32,859 nt of DNA. Origin: Pseudomonadota bacterium. Its GTDB lineage: Bacteria; Pseudomonadota; Gammaproteobacteria; Xanthomonadales; Rhodanobacteraceae. Below the pieces are notes generated by a model. The model was not told the origin of the DNA, searched no databases, and saw only the letters and a list, made by a program, of their open reading frames with translations. Position numbers and translations under genes: made by a program. Below are positions 1-7,529 of the stretch, in pieces (positions within the stretch are counted from its first letter, which is position 1; each line of letters opens with the position of its first letter). The DNA is taken from positions 1-32,859 of the forward strand of contig JAJZET010000131.1 in assembly GCA_021805685.1 (NCBI GenBank). Reading direction: 5' to 3'.

Positions 1-192
1 CGTGAGCGACGACAGGAGACGTGCGTCCGCAGGGCGGAAAATTACACTCCATCGCTATCGCAGTGGCCGCCATGCCATAGATCGTGTCTATCAAAGGCAG
101 TGCGAAACCCTGCTTCTCAACAGCCTGATAGGAGAATTCAATGCTGGCGAGCCGGAACCTTGCGTCTCTTTCCCAGCCTGAGGTTGATGTCG

Positions 193-498
193 ATGTTGCA
201 ACTACGACCCGTTTGCGAAAACTGTGGAGCGGCACTGCCGCCGCACGCCACCAATGCCCGCATCTGTTCCTTCGAGTGCACTTTTTGCAGCGAATGCGTT
301 GAGCTACTCGGCAACGTCTGTCCGAACTGTGGCGGTGGCTTCTGTGAGCGGCCGATTCGCCCGCAAACGGAGTGGAAAGAAGGAAACTTCCTGGGTGCGG
401 CGCCGGCTGAGACTAGGTCATTCGTGCGCCCGGTCGACTTAGCCGCACACAAAAACTTCGCTCTGCCTATCAGTTCCTTGCCGCCAAGTTTGCGTTGA
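193..498 (+). CDS. DUF1272 domain-containing protein
   Basis: Small cysteine-rich protein of about 101 residues, recognised as DUF1272 from the opening MLQLRPVCENCG, the core ARICSFECTFCSEC and the closing CPNCGG..CERPIRP. Cys pairs at residues 8/11, 25/29/32/35 and 43/46 suggest a zinc ribbon or rubredoxin-like metal site. The family has no established function. I chose the ATG at 193 because family members start with ML.LRP and a GAGG lies 9 bases upstream; an in-frame ATG at 187 would add two residues, and one at 100 would add 31 residues unlike the family. The C-terminal 40 residues beyond RPIRP are not recognisable. The surrounding bases are less GC-rich than the rest of the window, suggesting an acquired or accessory gene. 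It stands alone, with no partner genes visible. Confidence 0.75.
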   Translation: MLQLRPVCENCGAALPPHATNARICSFECTFCSECVELLGNVCPNCGGGFCERPIRPQTEWKEGNFLGAAPAETRSFVRPVDLAAHKNFALPISSLPPSLR

Positions 499-782
499 TG
501 CGTGTCTGAGCAGGCAAGACTATCGAAGTCTTACCCGGAGATGTATGGGACGGCACGGACGCCTGGGCGGCCTTGCGCCCACGATGTTCGAGGAGATCAA
601 CTCAAAAAGCAGCGCTAAACGTCTACGAAAGCCGGGGCGTACCACCAAGCTCGCGCGGGCTACAATCTTCGAGCACTGCTCGCCTTGCGGCCGGCCATGA
701 CTCGACACCAGCAGGTAGGTCTGCGGGCATTTCTGGCGGGTGCAATGGCTAGTTCACGCTAAAACAGACACTTGGGCCGCTT
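499..782. other. Intergenic stretch with a possible IS3-type transposase remnant
   Basis: No intact gene is seen here. On the plus strand, the frame through 545-697 reads HGRLGGLAPTMFEE, which fits the pattern H-x-x-L-G-x-L-x-P-x-x-F-E found at the C-terminus of IS3-family OrfB transposases; the rest of that frame is not recognisable and it closes at a TGA near 697. This is a weak resemblance to one short motif. A TACAAT at 661-666 could be a -10 box for a transcript into trpG, but no good -35 is visible. trpE, the usual partner directly before trpG, is not here. Confidence 0.25.
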
Positions 783-1382
783 ATGCTGCTGATGATCGAC
801 AACTACGACAGTTTCACCTTCAATCTCGTGCAGTACCTGGGCGAGCTGGGGCAGGAGGTGAAGGTGGTACGCAACGACGCGCTGGACGTGGCCGGCATCC
901 GTGCACTGAAGCCCGCGCACATCATGATCTCGCCGGGGCCGGGCACGCCGGACGACGCGGGCGTGTCGCTGGACGTGCTACGCGAGCTGTCGGGCGAGAT
1001 ACCGGTGTTTGGCGTGTGCCTGGGCCACCAGGCGATTGGCCAGGCCTTTGGCGGCAAGGTGATCCGCGCTAAGCGGATCATGCACGGCAAGACCTCGCCG
1101 GTGCGCCATCGCGGCCAGGGCGTGTTCGCCGGGTTGCCCGACCCGTTCGAGGCGACCCGCTACCACTCGCTGGTGGTGGAGCAGGGCTCGCTGCCGGACT
1201 GCCTGGAAGTGACCGCGTGGACCGAGAACGCGGACGGCAGCGTCGATGAGATCATGGGACTGCGCCACAAGACCCTGCCAGTCGAGGGCGTGCAGTTCCA
1301 CCCCGAGTCCATCCTCACCCAGCATGGCCACGACATGCTGGCGAATTTCCTCGGCCTGCCGCGGCGGAAGCTGGCGGCATGA
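783..1382 (+). CDS. trpG: Anthranilate synthase glutamine amidotransferase component (TrpG)
   Basis: Releases ammonia from glutamine for the TrpE subunit, which converts chorismate to anthranilate, the first step of tryptophan synthesis. The 199-residue class I amidotransferase is complete: start [12 protein letters not shown], oxyanion strand [11 protein letters not shown] at 50-60, nucleophile Cys79 in FGVCLGHQ, and the His173/Glu175 pair in VQFHPES. The ATG at 783 is the family's conserved start, though no clear Shine-Dalgarno precedes it. The stop overlaps the trpD start in ATGA, so translation is coupled. TrpE is not encoded in this window; TrpG can also serve as PabA in some bacteria, which the sequence cannot decide. 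Confidence 0.96.
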   Translation: MLLMIDNYDSFTFNLVQYLGELGQEVKVVRNDALDVAGIRALKPAHIMISPGPGTPDDAGVSLDVLRELSGEIPVFGVCLGHQAIGQAFGGKVIRAKRIMHGKTSPVRHRGQGVFAGLPDPFEATRYHSLVVEQGSLPDCLEVTAWTENADGSVDEIMGLRHKTLPVEGVQFHPESILTQHGHDMLANFLGLPRRKLAA

Positions 1383-2434
1383 GCGCGCGCGAGATCACCA
1401 TCACGCCGCAGGAGGCCCTGCAGCGCACGATCGAGCACCGCGAAATCTTCCACGACGAGATGATCGCGCTGATGCGCCAGATCATGGCGGGCGAAGTGAG
1501 TCCGCTGATGACCGCGGCCATCGTTACCGGTCTGCGCGTGAAGAAGGAAACCATCGGCGAGATCACCGGCGCGGCGCGCGTGATGCGCGAACTCGCACAC
1601 AAGGTGAAGGCGCAGGGTGACACCAGCCACCTGCTCGACATCGTCGGCACCGGCGGCGACGGTGCGTCCAGTTTCAACATCTCCACCGCCTCGATGTTCG
1701 TGGCGGCGGCGGCCGGTGCACGGATCGCCAAGCACGGCGGGCGCAGCGTGTCATCGAAGTCCGGCAGTGCCGACGTGCTGGAGGCGCTGGGGGCGCGCAT
1801 CGACCTCGCGCCCGCGCAGGTGGCGGCGTGCCTGGACGAGACCGGCATCGGCTTCATGTTCGCGCCCAACCATCATCCGGCGATGAAGGTGGTGGCGCCG
1901 GTGCGCAAGGAGATGGGCGTGCGCACGCTGTTCAACATCCTCGGTCCGTTGACCAACCCGGCTGGCGCGCCGAACATCCTGATGGGCGTGTTCCATCCCG
2001 ACCTGGTGGGCATCCAGGTGCGCGTGCTGCAGCAGCTCGGTGCGCGCCGCGCGCTGGTGGTATGGGGCCGCGACGGCATGGACGAAATCTCGCTGGGCGC
2101 GGCCACCCTGGTCGGCGAGCTGCGCGACGGCGTGGTGCGCGAATACGAAGTGGAGCCGGAGGACTTCGGCCTGGCGATGGCCTCCAGTCGCAACCTGCGC
2201 GTGGCCGACGTGGCCGAGTCCAAGGCGATGCTGGAGCAGGCGCTGGCCGGCGAACGCGGCGTACCGCACGACATCGTCTGTCTCAACGCGGGCGCGGCGC
2301 TGTACGCGGCGAACATGGCCGGAACGATCGCCGAGGGCATCGCGCTGGCGCGCGCCACGATTGCCAGCGGCGCAGCGCATGCGAAAATGCGTGCCTTCGT
2401 GGCGGCGACACAGCGGCTGGCCGGGATGGCATGA
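1379..2434 (+). CDS. trpD: Anthranilate phosphoribosyltransferase
   Basis: Transfers phosphoribose from PRPP to anthranilate, the second committed step of tryptophan synthesis. The 351-residue product has the glycine-rich PRPP loop GTGGDG at 90-95 followed by SSFNISTAS, and the [15 protein letters not shown] segment at 118-132 that binds anthranilate and Mg-PRPP. The N-terminal helical part carries the usual HREIFHDEM start region. Length is typical of the monofunctional enzyme, so there is no TrpG-TrpD fusion. It overlaps trpG by four bases and is followed by a gap of 64 bases to the chosen trpC start. Confidence 0.97.
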   Translation: MSAREITITPQEALQRTIEHREIFHDEMIALMRQIMAGEVSPLMTAAIVTGLRVKKETIGEITGAARVMRELAHKVKAQGDTSHLLDIVGTGGDGASSFNISTASMFVAAAAGARIAKHGGRSVSSKSGSADVLEALGARIDLAPAQVAACLDETGIGFMFAPNHHPAMKVVAPVRKEMGVRTLFNILGPLTNPAGAPNILMGVFHPDLVGIQVRVLQQLGARRALVVWGRDGMDEISLGAATLVGELRDGVVREYEVEPEDFGLAMASSRNLRVADVAESKAMLEQALAGERGVPHDIVCLNAGAALYAANMAGTIAEGIALARATIASGAAHAKMRAFVAATQRLAGMA

Positions 2435-2498
2435 TTGGCCCGGGGGTGCGATGACGCTCGCCCCGCCACGATGCTCCGGCCCCGACTCCCCCAAGCCC

Positions 2499-3293
2499 AT
2501 GACCGACATCCTCAATCGCATCCTCGCCCGCAAGGCGGAAGAAGTGGCCGAACGCCAGGCCCGCCTGCCGCTCGCCGAACTCGTCGCACGCATCCACGAC
2601 CTGCCCGACACGCGCGGTTTCGCCGCGGCGATGGAGGCGAAGATCGCCGCGGGCGAGCCCGCGGTGATCGCCGAGGTTAAGAAGGCCAGCCCCAGCAAGG
2701 GCGTCATCCGGCCTGACTTCGACCCGGCGGCCATCGCCAGGAGCTACGAGAAGGGCGGCGCGGCCTGCCTCTCGGTGCTCACCGACAGCGATTTCTTCCA
2801 GGGCAGCGAAGCCTTCCTGCAGCAGGCGCGCGCGGCGTGCTCGCTGCCGGTGCTGCGCAAGGACTTCATCATCGACCCGTACCAGGTGCACGAGGCGCGC
2901 GCGATCGGCGCGGACTGCGTGCTGCTGATCGTCTCGGCGCTGGACGACGACGTGCTGCTGCAGCTCTCGCTGCAGGCCGCCGAGCTCGACCTCGACGTGC
3001 TGTGCGAGGTGCACGACGAGGAGGAGCTGGAGCGCGCGCTGGCGTTGCCGGTACCGCTGATCGGCGTCAACAACCGAAATCTGCGCAGCTTCGAAACCTC
3101 GCTGGAGACCTCGCTGCGGCTGCAGGAGCTGATGGAGTACGACCGCATCCTGGTCGCCGAATCCGGCATCCGCACGCCCGAGGACGTGGCGCAGCTGCGC
3201 GAGGGCGGCATCAACGCGTTCCTGGTCGGCGAGGCGTTCATGCGCGCCGCGGACCCGGGCGCGGAACTGAAGCGCCTGTTCGGCACGAAGTGA
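2499..3293 (+). CDS. trpC: Indole-3-glycerol-phosphate synthase
   Basis: Cyclises CdRP to indole-3-glycerol phosphate in tryptophan synthesis. The 264-residue product is a monofunctional TIM barrel without a TrpF domain. Catalytic and substrate positions by family motif: Glu59 and Lys61 in [12 protein letters not shown], Lys121 in [11 protein letters not shown], Glu170 in LCEVHDEEE, Asn191 in GVNNRNL, and the phosphate-binding ESGI and GEAFM turns near the C-terminus. I chose the ATG at 2499, giving [16 protein letters not shown], which matches family N-termini. An in-frame ATG at 2451 has a better upstream purine run (GGGGGTGCG) and would add 16 unconserved residues, so it remains an alternative. 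Confidence 0.95.
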   Translation: MTDILNRILARKAEEVAERQARLPLAELVARIHDLPDTRGFAAAMEAKIAAGEPAVIAEVKKASPSKGVIRPDFDPAAIARSYEKGGAACLSVLTDSDFFQGSEAFLQQARAACSLPVLRKDFIIDPYQVHEARAIGADCVLLIVSALDDDVLLQLSLQAAELDLDVLCEVHDEEELERALALPVPLIGVNNRNLRSFETSLETSLRLQELMEYDRILVAESGIRTPEDVAQLREGGINAFLVGEAFMRAADPGAELKRLFGTK

Positions 3294-3298
3294 ACCCC

Positions 3299-3997
3299 AT
3301 GCAGCTCGAAGGTATCGAATCGCCCGCGGCAGCGGGCGACGACGCGGCCCTGCCGCGCGTGGCGCTGTTCGACTTCGACGGCGTGCTGCTGCACGGCGAC
3401 GCGTTCGGGTTGTTCATCCGCAGCCGCTACCGGCGCGCCTGGCTGCGCAAGCTGCTGGTGGTTCCCTGCCTGCCGTGGCTGCTGCTGATGCTGCCGTTCT
3501 CGCGCCGCCTGGTGTCGCGCACCCTGGTGCACGTCGCGTTGTTCGGCACGGGCGAGGCGCGCTATCGGGCGCAGGCGCAGGCCTTCGCCACCGAGCTGGT
3601 GCAGCACTCGCGTCGCTTCAACCGCGATGCGCTGCGCCAGCTGCGCCGCCACCAGCAGGCGGGCGACCGCGTGATCGTGGTGACCGGCTGCGAGCACGCG
3701 CTGGTGGGCGGCATCCTCGAACAGCTCGGATTGGGCGATGTGGAGCTGCTGGCCTCACGGCTGCGCGCCACCGGGCTGGGCATGCGCACCGGGTTCCACA
3801 ACGTCGGTGCGAACAAGCTCAAGGCGCTGGCTGCGCACGGGGTGGGCGCATGGAACGTAGCCTACACCGACTCGCTGGCGGACGTGCCCATGCTCAAGCC
3901 CGCCGCCGAGCCGGTGCTGGTCAACGGCACGCCCAAGCTGTGCAAGCGGATGGACGCTGCGCTGGGGCGGGTGGTCGGGCGGGTGGAGTGGCGCTGA
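3299..3997 (+). CDS. HAD-superfamily phosphatase, PgpC-like
   Basis: A 232-residue HAD hydrolase of the IB type. Motif I is DFDGV at 25-29 (nucleophile Asp25, acid Asp27), motif II is Thr129 in VVTG, the conserved lysine is probably Lys173, and motif III is DSLAD at 191-195. A hydrophobic cap segment at about 52-68 (LLVVPCLPWLLLMLP) and the phrase FGTGEARY resemble phosphatidylglycerophosphatase C (PgpC, formerly YfhB), which dephosphorylates PGP in phosphatidylglycerol synthesis. That substrate is an inference from overall resemblance; other HAD-IB phosphatases such as SerB-like enzymes are possible. It starts five bases after the trpC stop and so should be cotranscribed with trpGDC, although it has no obvious tryptophan role. 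Confidence 0.85.
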   Translation: MQLEGIESPAAAGDDAALPRVALFDFDGVLLHGDAFGLFIRSRYRRAWLRKLLVVPCLPWLLLMLPFSRRLVSRTLVHVALFGTGEARYRAQAQAFATELVQHSRRFNRDALRQLRRHQQAGDRVIVVTGCEHALVGGILEQLGLGDVELLASRLRATGLGMRTGFHNVGANKLKALAAHGVGAWNVAYTDSLADVPMLKPAAEPVLVNGTPKLCKRMDAALGRVVGRVEWR

Positions 3998-4097
3998 GTT
4001 TGTCTGGCTTTGCTGCTTGCATGGGGCCTGTTTCTTAGGCTTTTGCTAGGGGCAAGGTGGTTTTGGGTGATTGCCGCAAGGGACAAAGCGGCTTCGG

Positions 4098-4226
4098 TCG
4101 CCTGCTGGCGCCCGGCTCAAGGACGGGCGCGTGGTATGCGCGGATATCCCGGATCGCTACGACTGCACGCAGCCCGAGCTGGTGGCGCTGCCGCAGCGGA
4201 AGATCGGCCCGTTGCTGCAGAGCTGA
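4098..4226 (+). pseudogene. Degraded 3' fragment of a tyrosine-phosphatase-like gene (COG4551 type)
   Basis: An open plus-strand frame without a start codon reads RLKDGRVVCADIPDRYDC followed by TQPELVALPQRKIGPLLQ and a TGA at 4224. This matches the typical C-terminus of predicted low-molecular-weight tyrosine phosphatases of the COG4551 group (pattern LDIPDxYxxMxPxLxxLLxxxVxPxL). The N-terminal catalytic loop (CxxNxxRS) is absent upstream, where the sequence is non-coding. I read it as the surviving tail of a deleted gene. The remaining 3998-4097 holds nothing recognisable. Confidence 0.6.
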
Positions 4227-4236
4227 ATCGACGGAT

Positions 4237-4878
4237 TCAAAGCCGGTATGCCACCGTCTTCATCACCATCGAGCTGGCCTGCATCAGTTGCGGGACCGGG
4301 AATGGCAGGTCGATGCCGCCGCGTGCCTGGGCGTTCTGCGCGTGGCGCACCTCGTCGGCCTGCATCTGTGCCAGCACCGCGCGCGAGCGCTCGTCCTGCG
4401 CCGGTAGGCGTTCCAGGTGTTCGGCCAGGTGCGCTTCCACCTGGCGCTCGGTTTCCACCACGAAGCCCAGGCTCACCGCGTCGCCGGCCAGCGCGGCCAG
4501 CGCGCCGATGGCGTAGCTGCCGGCGTACCACAGCGGGTTGAGCAGGCTGGGGCGGCTGTCCAGTTCCCTCAGCCGCTCGCCGCACCAGGCGAGATGGTCG
4601 GTCTCCTCGGCGGCGGCGCGCAGCAGGTGTTCGCGGTTCGCCTCGTTGCGGGCCAGTGCGGCCTGCCCGTCGTAAAGCGCCTGTGCGCAGACCTCGCCGG
4701 TGTGGTTAATGCGCATCAGGCCGGCGGCATGGCGACGCTCGGCGTCGTCCAGTTCCGCCGGGGCGATGCCGTGCGCGGGCGAGCTGCGATTGGCCTCCGG
4801 CGCGCCGGCCACGGTTTCCAGCGCGCGTTCGATACCGGCGAGCAGGCGATCCAGCGGGCTTAGCGTGCGTGCGTTCAT
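4237..4878 (-). CDS. coq7: Coq7-type demethoxyubiquinol hydroxylase
   Basis: Diiron monooxygenase that hydroxylates the ring of the demethoxyubiquinol intermediate in the last hydroxylation of ubiquinone synthesis; it is the alternative to UbiF in many proteobacteria and acts at the inner membrane. The 213-residue product carries the ferritin-like ligands: Glu62 in [11 protein letters not shown], the Glu92-x-x-His95 pair in EETDHLAWC, Glu142 in [11 protein letters not shown], and Glu176-x-x-His179 in DEVRHAQNA. About 45 N-terminal residues are extra relative to the core, common in bacterial members. Its start overlaps the stop of the upstream GlcF-like gene by four bases (ATGA), implying translational coupling. 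Confidence 0.95.
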   Translation of the reverse strand: MNARTLSPLDRLLAGIERALETVAGAPEANRSSPAHGIAPAELDDAERRHAAGLMRINHTGEVCAQALYDGQAALARNEANREHLLRAAAEETDHLAWCGERLRELDSRPSLLNPLWYAGSYAIGALAALAGDAVSLGFVVETERQVEAHLAEHLERLPAQDERSRAVLAQMQADEVRHAQNAQARGGIDLPFPVPQLMQASSMVMKTVAYRL

Positions 4879-6062
4879 GCGGTCTTCTCCAGTTGCTGCG
4901 CCAGCAGGCTCAGCGGGTGTTGCGTGGTCCAGGACACAGCATCGTCACCCGCGGCGAGATGCAGGCGGCAACCGATATTGGACGACAGCAGTCGCGCGGG
5001 CGCCAGCGCGGCAAGCGGTCGCAGCACGGCTTCGCGCAACTGCGACGCGCGTTCCGGGAATTCGAGAAGGTGGCTGCCAGCTGCGCCGCAGCAGCTTGGC
5101 GACCGCGGCAGCGGAGCGATCTCGAGCTGCGGTACGCGGCGCAGCACCTGCAGCATCGCGGTTTCGCTGCGCGCCACGTTGGCCTGGGTGCAGGGCAGGT
5201 GCAACGCCACGCACAGGGGCAGTGGGCGGAAGTGCAGGCGCTCGGCGCGTTCGGCCAACAGGCTCCATGGATCGAGCACGGTCACGTCGGGCAGCGCGTG
5301 GCGCAGCGTGCCGAGGCAACCCGGCGTCACGCTCAGCAGGCGCGTGGCGCCGCTGGCCTGCCATGCCTGCCGCACGCGCCGGGCGGCTTTTCCCGCCGTC
5401 GCGGCTTCGCCGCCATGCAGGTCCATGGCGCCACAGCAGAAGGCGGGCAGCACGTGGACGCGGTAGCCGGCGGCGCGCAACAGGGCCAGCGCTGCCTGCT
5501 GCGCCTCGGCATCTTCCACGCTCGCCACGCAGCCAGGGAACAGGGCGAGTTCGGCCCTCGCCGCATCGCCTTGCGGCAGGGGCATGGGCGGAGTGTCCGG
5601 CACCAATCGCAGCGCGGCGCGCCAGGGTGAGTAGGCTGGCAGGCGGCGAGCCAACAGCCGGCTCCACTGCGCCGCACCGAGCCTCGCGCCGATCCAGCGC
5701 AGCGTCCGCAATATTCGAGGGCGCTGCAGCAAGCCAAGCAGGCGACGCGGTCGCCGTGGTGCCGGGCCGAGCAGGGCGCGCGTCCCGATCAGCAGTTCGT
5801 CGTAACGCACCTCGGCGGGGCAGGCCCGTTGGCAGCTCAGGCAGCCCAGGCAGTGATCCAGGTGGGCGCGCAGATCGGCCGTCGGATCAGTCGCGCCGCG
5901 GGCCAGTGCGGCGGCGATGGCGATGCGCCCGCGCGGCGACTCCGCCTCGCTGCGGTCCAGCGCATAGGTGGGACAGGCCGGCAGGCACAGGCCGCACTGC
6001 ACGCACTGGTCGGCCAGGTCCGCGATGCGTGTGGGGGGCTGTTCAAGTGCCATGCGGGGCAT
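4875..6062 (-). CDS. GlcF-like (Fe-S)-binding CCG-domain oxidoreductase subunit
   Basis: A 395-residue protein built like GlcF, the iron-sulfur subunit of glycolate oxidase. Two complete 4Fe-4S motifs lie at Cys20/23/26/30 ([12 protein letters not shown]) and Cys71/74/77/81 ([12 protein letters not shown]). Two CCG domains follow, with [11 protein letters not shown] at 208-218 and SCCGAAGSH at 323-331, plus HLPCT and NIGCRLHL. Such subunits pass electrons from a flavoprotein (GlcD/GlcE or a D-lactate dehydrogenase) to quinones. No flavoprotein partner is encoded here. The gene instead overlaps coq7 and heads a two-gene minus-strand unit, so its electron donor is unknown. A start at 6053 (second Met) is an alternative. 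Confidence 0.85.
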   Translation of the reverse strand: MPRMALEQPPTRIADLADQCVQCGLCLPACPTYALDRSEAESPRGRIAIAAALARGATDPTADLRAHLDHCLGCLSCQRACPAEVRYDELLIGTRALLGPAPRRPRRLLGLLQRPRILRTLRWIGARLGAAQWSRLLARRLPAYSPWRAALRLVPDTPPMPLPQGDAARAELALFPGCVASVEDAEAQQAALALLRAAGYRVHVLPAFCCGAMDLHGGEAATAGKAARRVRQAWQASGATRLLSVTPGCLGTLRHALPDVTVLDPWSLLAERAERLHFRPLPLCVALHLPCTQANVARSETAMLQVLRRVPQLEIAPLPRSPSCCGAAGSHLLEFPERASQLREAVLRPLAALAPARLLSSNIGCRLHLAAGDDAVSWTTQHPLSLLAQQLEKTA

Positions 6063-6101
6063 GCTATCATTGCCAGCTCACAGCCCACCGGATCGGTGGA
6101 C

Positions 6102-6131
6102 TTGCGCAAGCGATGACGGCTCCGCTATCAT
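6102..6131 (+). promoter_or_regulatory. Probable rplM-rpsI promoter
   Basis: TTGCGC at 6102-6107 and TATCAT at 6126-6131 are separated by 18 bases and lie 65 bases before the rplM start. A second CTATCAT occurs at 6064-6070, so there may be two start sites in the divergent region between the GlcF-like gene and rplM. The call rests only on motif likeness and position. Confidence 0.45.
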
Positions 6132-6196
6132 CTCGCGCCTTTGCTTCACCGATTATTGTGCAACCGCCCTCGCCGGCGGCATACGGGTATCTCGAA

Positions 6197-6625
6197 ATGA
6201 AAACTTTCAGCGCCAAGGCAGAAAGCGTCAAGCGCGACTGGTTCGTGGTGGACGCCACGAACAAGACGCTCGGTCGCCTGTCGACCGAAATCGCGCGTCG
6301 CCTGCGCGGCAAGCACAAGCCTGAGTTCACCCCGCACGTGGACACCGGCGACTACATCGTCGTGGTCAACGCGCAGAAGGTGGCGGTCACCGGCGCCAAG
6401 CTGGACGACAAGATGTATCACCGCTTCACCGGCTACGTCGGCAACCTCAAGACCACCAGTCTGAAGGACATGCTGGCGACCCACCCGGAGCGCGTGATCG
6501 AGATCGCCGTCAAGGGCATGCTGCCGAAGAACGCGCTGGGCCGCGAGATGTACCGCAAGCTCAAGGTGTACGGCGGCGCCGAGCACCCGCATGCCGCGCA
6601 GCAGCCGCAGGCGTTGGAAGTCTAA
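6197..6625 (+). CDS. rplM: 50S ribosomal protein L13
   Basis: Early-assembly protein of the large ribosomal subunit. The 142-residue length equals the E. coli protein, with the family start [20 protein letters not shown], the rRNA-binding stretch [17 protein letters not shown], and the conserved [15 protein letters not shown]. The start is set by this N-terminus: the open frame runs far upstream but that part is the reverse complement of the GlcF-like gene. The Shine-Dalgarno is weak (GGGTATCTCGAA before the ATG). In E. coli L13 represses its own operon post-transcriptionally; whether this leader does so cannot be seen. rpsI follows nine bases later. Confidence 0.98.
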   Translation: MKTFSAKAESVKRDWFVVDATNKTLGRLSTEIARRLRGKHKPEFTPHVDTGDYIVVVNAQKVAVTGAKLDDKMYHRFTGYVGNLKTTSLKDMLATHPERVIEIAVKGMLPKNALGREMYRKLKVYGGAEHPHAAQQPQALEV

Positions 6626-6634
6626 GGAACCATC

Positions 6635-7027
6635 ATGGCGATTCAGCAGAATTACGGCACCGGCCGCCGCAAGACCTCCGCCGCCCGCGTGTTCCTGCGC
6701 AAGGGCACCGGCGCGATCGAAGTCAACGGCAAGACCCTCGACCAGTTCTTCGGTCGCGAGACCTCGCGCATGATCGTGCGCCAGCCGCTCGAACTGACCC
6801 AGAACACCGACAAGTTCGACATCAAGGTCACCGTTGAAGGCGGCGGCATCACCGGCCAGGCTGGCGCGATCCGCCTCGGCATTGCCCGCGCGCTGATCGA
6901 GTACGACGAAAGCCTGAAGTCGCCGCTGCGCAAGGCCGGCTTCGTGACCCGCGACGCCCGCGAGGTCGAGCGCAAGAAGGTCGGCCTCCACAAGGCCCGC
7001 CGCGCCACGCAGTTCTCGAAGCGCTAA
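6635..7027 (+). CDS. rpsI: 30S ribosomal protein S9
   Basis: Small-subunit protein whose C-terminal tail contacts the P-site tRNA. The 130-residue product is complete: [16 protein letters not shown] near the N-terminus, [19 protein letters not shown] in the middle, and the basic tail ending QFSKR. A TAAGGA sits just upstream of the ATG, overlapping the rplM stop region, as in the classic rplM-rpsI operon. The tRNA-Gln gene begins 54 bases after the stop, so the tRNA may be part of the same transcript. Confidence 0.98.
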   Translation: MAIQQNYGTGRRKTSAARVFLRKGTGAIEVNGKTLDQFFGRETSRMIVRQPLELTQNTDKFDIKVTVEGGGITGQAGAIRLGIARALIEYDESLKSPLRKAGFVTRDAREVERKKVGLHKARRATQFSKR

Positions 7028-7081
7028 CCGCGCTTCGACGTGCGGCGCTCCAGGTCAGAGCGCGCCGACACGCCAAGGTTT

Positions 7082-7155
7082 TGGGAGATCGTCTAATGGT
7101 AGGACTGCAGACTCTGACTCTGCCTATCTAGGTTCGAATCCTAGTCTCCCAGCCA
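7082..7155 (+). tRNA. tRNA-Gln (anticodon CTG)
   Basis: Full cloverleaf: acceptor TGGGAGA (7082-7088) pairs with TCTCCCA (7145-7151). The D arm uses GTC/GAC around AATGGTAG, and the anticodon arm is GCAGA-CTCTGAC-TCTGC with anticodon CTG. The T arm is CTAGG-TTCGAAT-CCTAG, followed by discriminator G and an encoded CCA at 7153-7155. It reads CAG codons. The A-run of the following terminator begins at the last base of the CCA. Confidence 0.97.
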
Positions 7156-7193
7156 AAAAAATGGGCCCCGCCATTGGCGGGGCCCATTTTTTT
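7155..7193 (+). terminator. Strong bidirectional-type rho-independent terminator
   Basis: A perfect 12-bp stem, ATGGGCCCCGCC at 7161-7172 with its complement at 7176-7187 and loop ATT, is flanked by seven A's before and seven T's after. It ends the rplM-rpsI-tRNA transcript and could also stop transcription arriving on the minus strand from the membrane-protein operon. Confidence 0.9.
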
Positions 7194-7226
7194 AGCTGGG
7201 AGGTAGGGGAGTCGGACCCCGTTCGA

Positions 7227-7312
7227 CAATTTTGTTTGGAACAAAATTGGACAGCGCGTTAGCGCTGGCCCCGTAGCGCGCAGCGCGGAGGGGTGAGCCC
7301 CATGGATGGGGC
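7227..7312. repeat. Cluster of short hairpins (REP-like) behind tRNA-Gln
   Basis: Palindromes follow each other closely: CAATTTTGTT/AACAAAATTG with a 3-base loop (7227-7249), AGCGC/GCGCT (7253-7266), a CCCC...GGGG pair enclosing alternating GC (about 7269-7293), and GCCCCAT/ATGGGGC (7297-7312). The density suggests an interspersed palindromic repeat or a mobile-element end rather than a gene. No second copy is seen in this window. Confidence 0.4.
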
Positions 7313-7363
7313 GAACAATCCTAGCCGCAAAGTCGCAAGGTCCCGTAGATGATTGAAGAAACA

Positions 7364-7495
7364 TCAAGAACGAGCATAAAGACGCTCAAGCCGATGAAGG
7401 TCCGAGATCTTCAAATCGTCTAGGTACGAGCTTGCCCTTGCTAACGTGATTCTTCGCTCGCTTAGGGAATCGAACTCTCCTCTAGGGACTTGTTC
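7364..7495 (-). pseudogene. Possible gene fragment in an AT-richer patch
   Basis: A minus-strand frame of 43 sense codons closed upstream by TAA reads EQVPRGEFDSLSERRITLA then RASSYLDDLKISDLHRLERL and ends at a TGA (7364-7366). The composition looks like real protein (balanced D, E, L and R content), unlike the GC-driven shadow frames around it. There is no start codon and I recognise no family. The rest of 7313-7529 shows nothing else. It may be the tail of a lost gene carried with the adjacent hairpins. Confidence 0.25.
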
Positions 7496-7529
7496 TTATA
7501 CCCGTCGCCGACCCAAAAGCCAGTTTCCT

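Noticed and set aside
2-181. Open plus-strand frame at the window edge, ending NSLIGEFNAGEPEP and a TGA
   Set aside because: It could be a gene tail but resembles no family I know, and the start lies outside the window. Not enough to call.
141-311. ATG with an AGGAG-like site at 141
   Set aside because: The frame overlaps the DUF1272 gene, is arginine-rich and closes soon; the ribosome-binding-like AGGAG is probably chance.
740-1072. Plus-strand frame with two Trp codons before trpG, considered as a trp leader peptide
   Set aside because: It does not stop before trpG, and no attenuator stem with a T-run is present between it and the trpG start.
4700-6196. Long plus-strand extension in frame with rplM
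   Set aside because: The added 499 codons are the complement of the GlcF-like and coq7 genes and are Arg/Ser/Pro-rich; L13 itself starts at 6197 with full family length.
7128-7367. Minus-strand frame antisense to tRNA-Gln, ending GWETRIRT
   Set aside because: This phrase is the well-known artefact of translating a tRNA T arm in reverse; the frame crosses the terminator.
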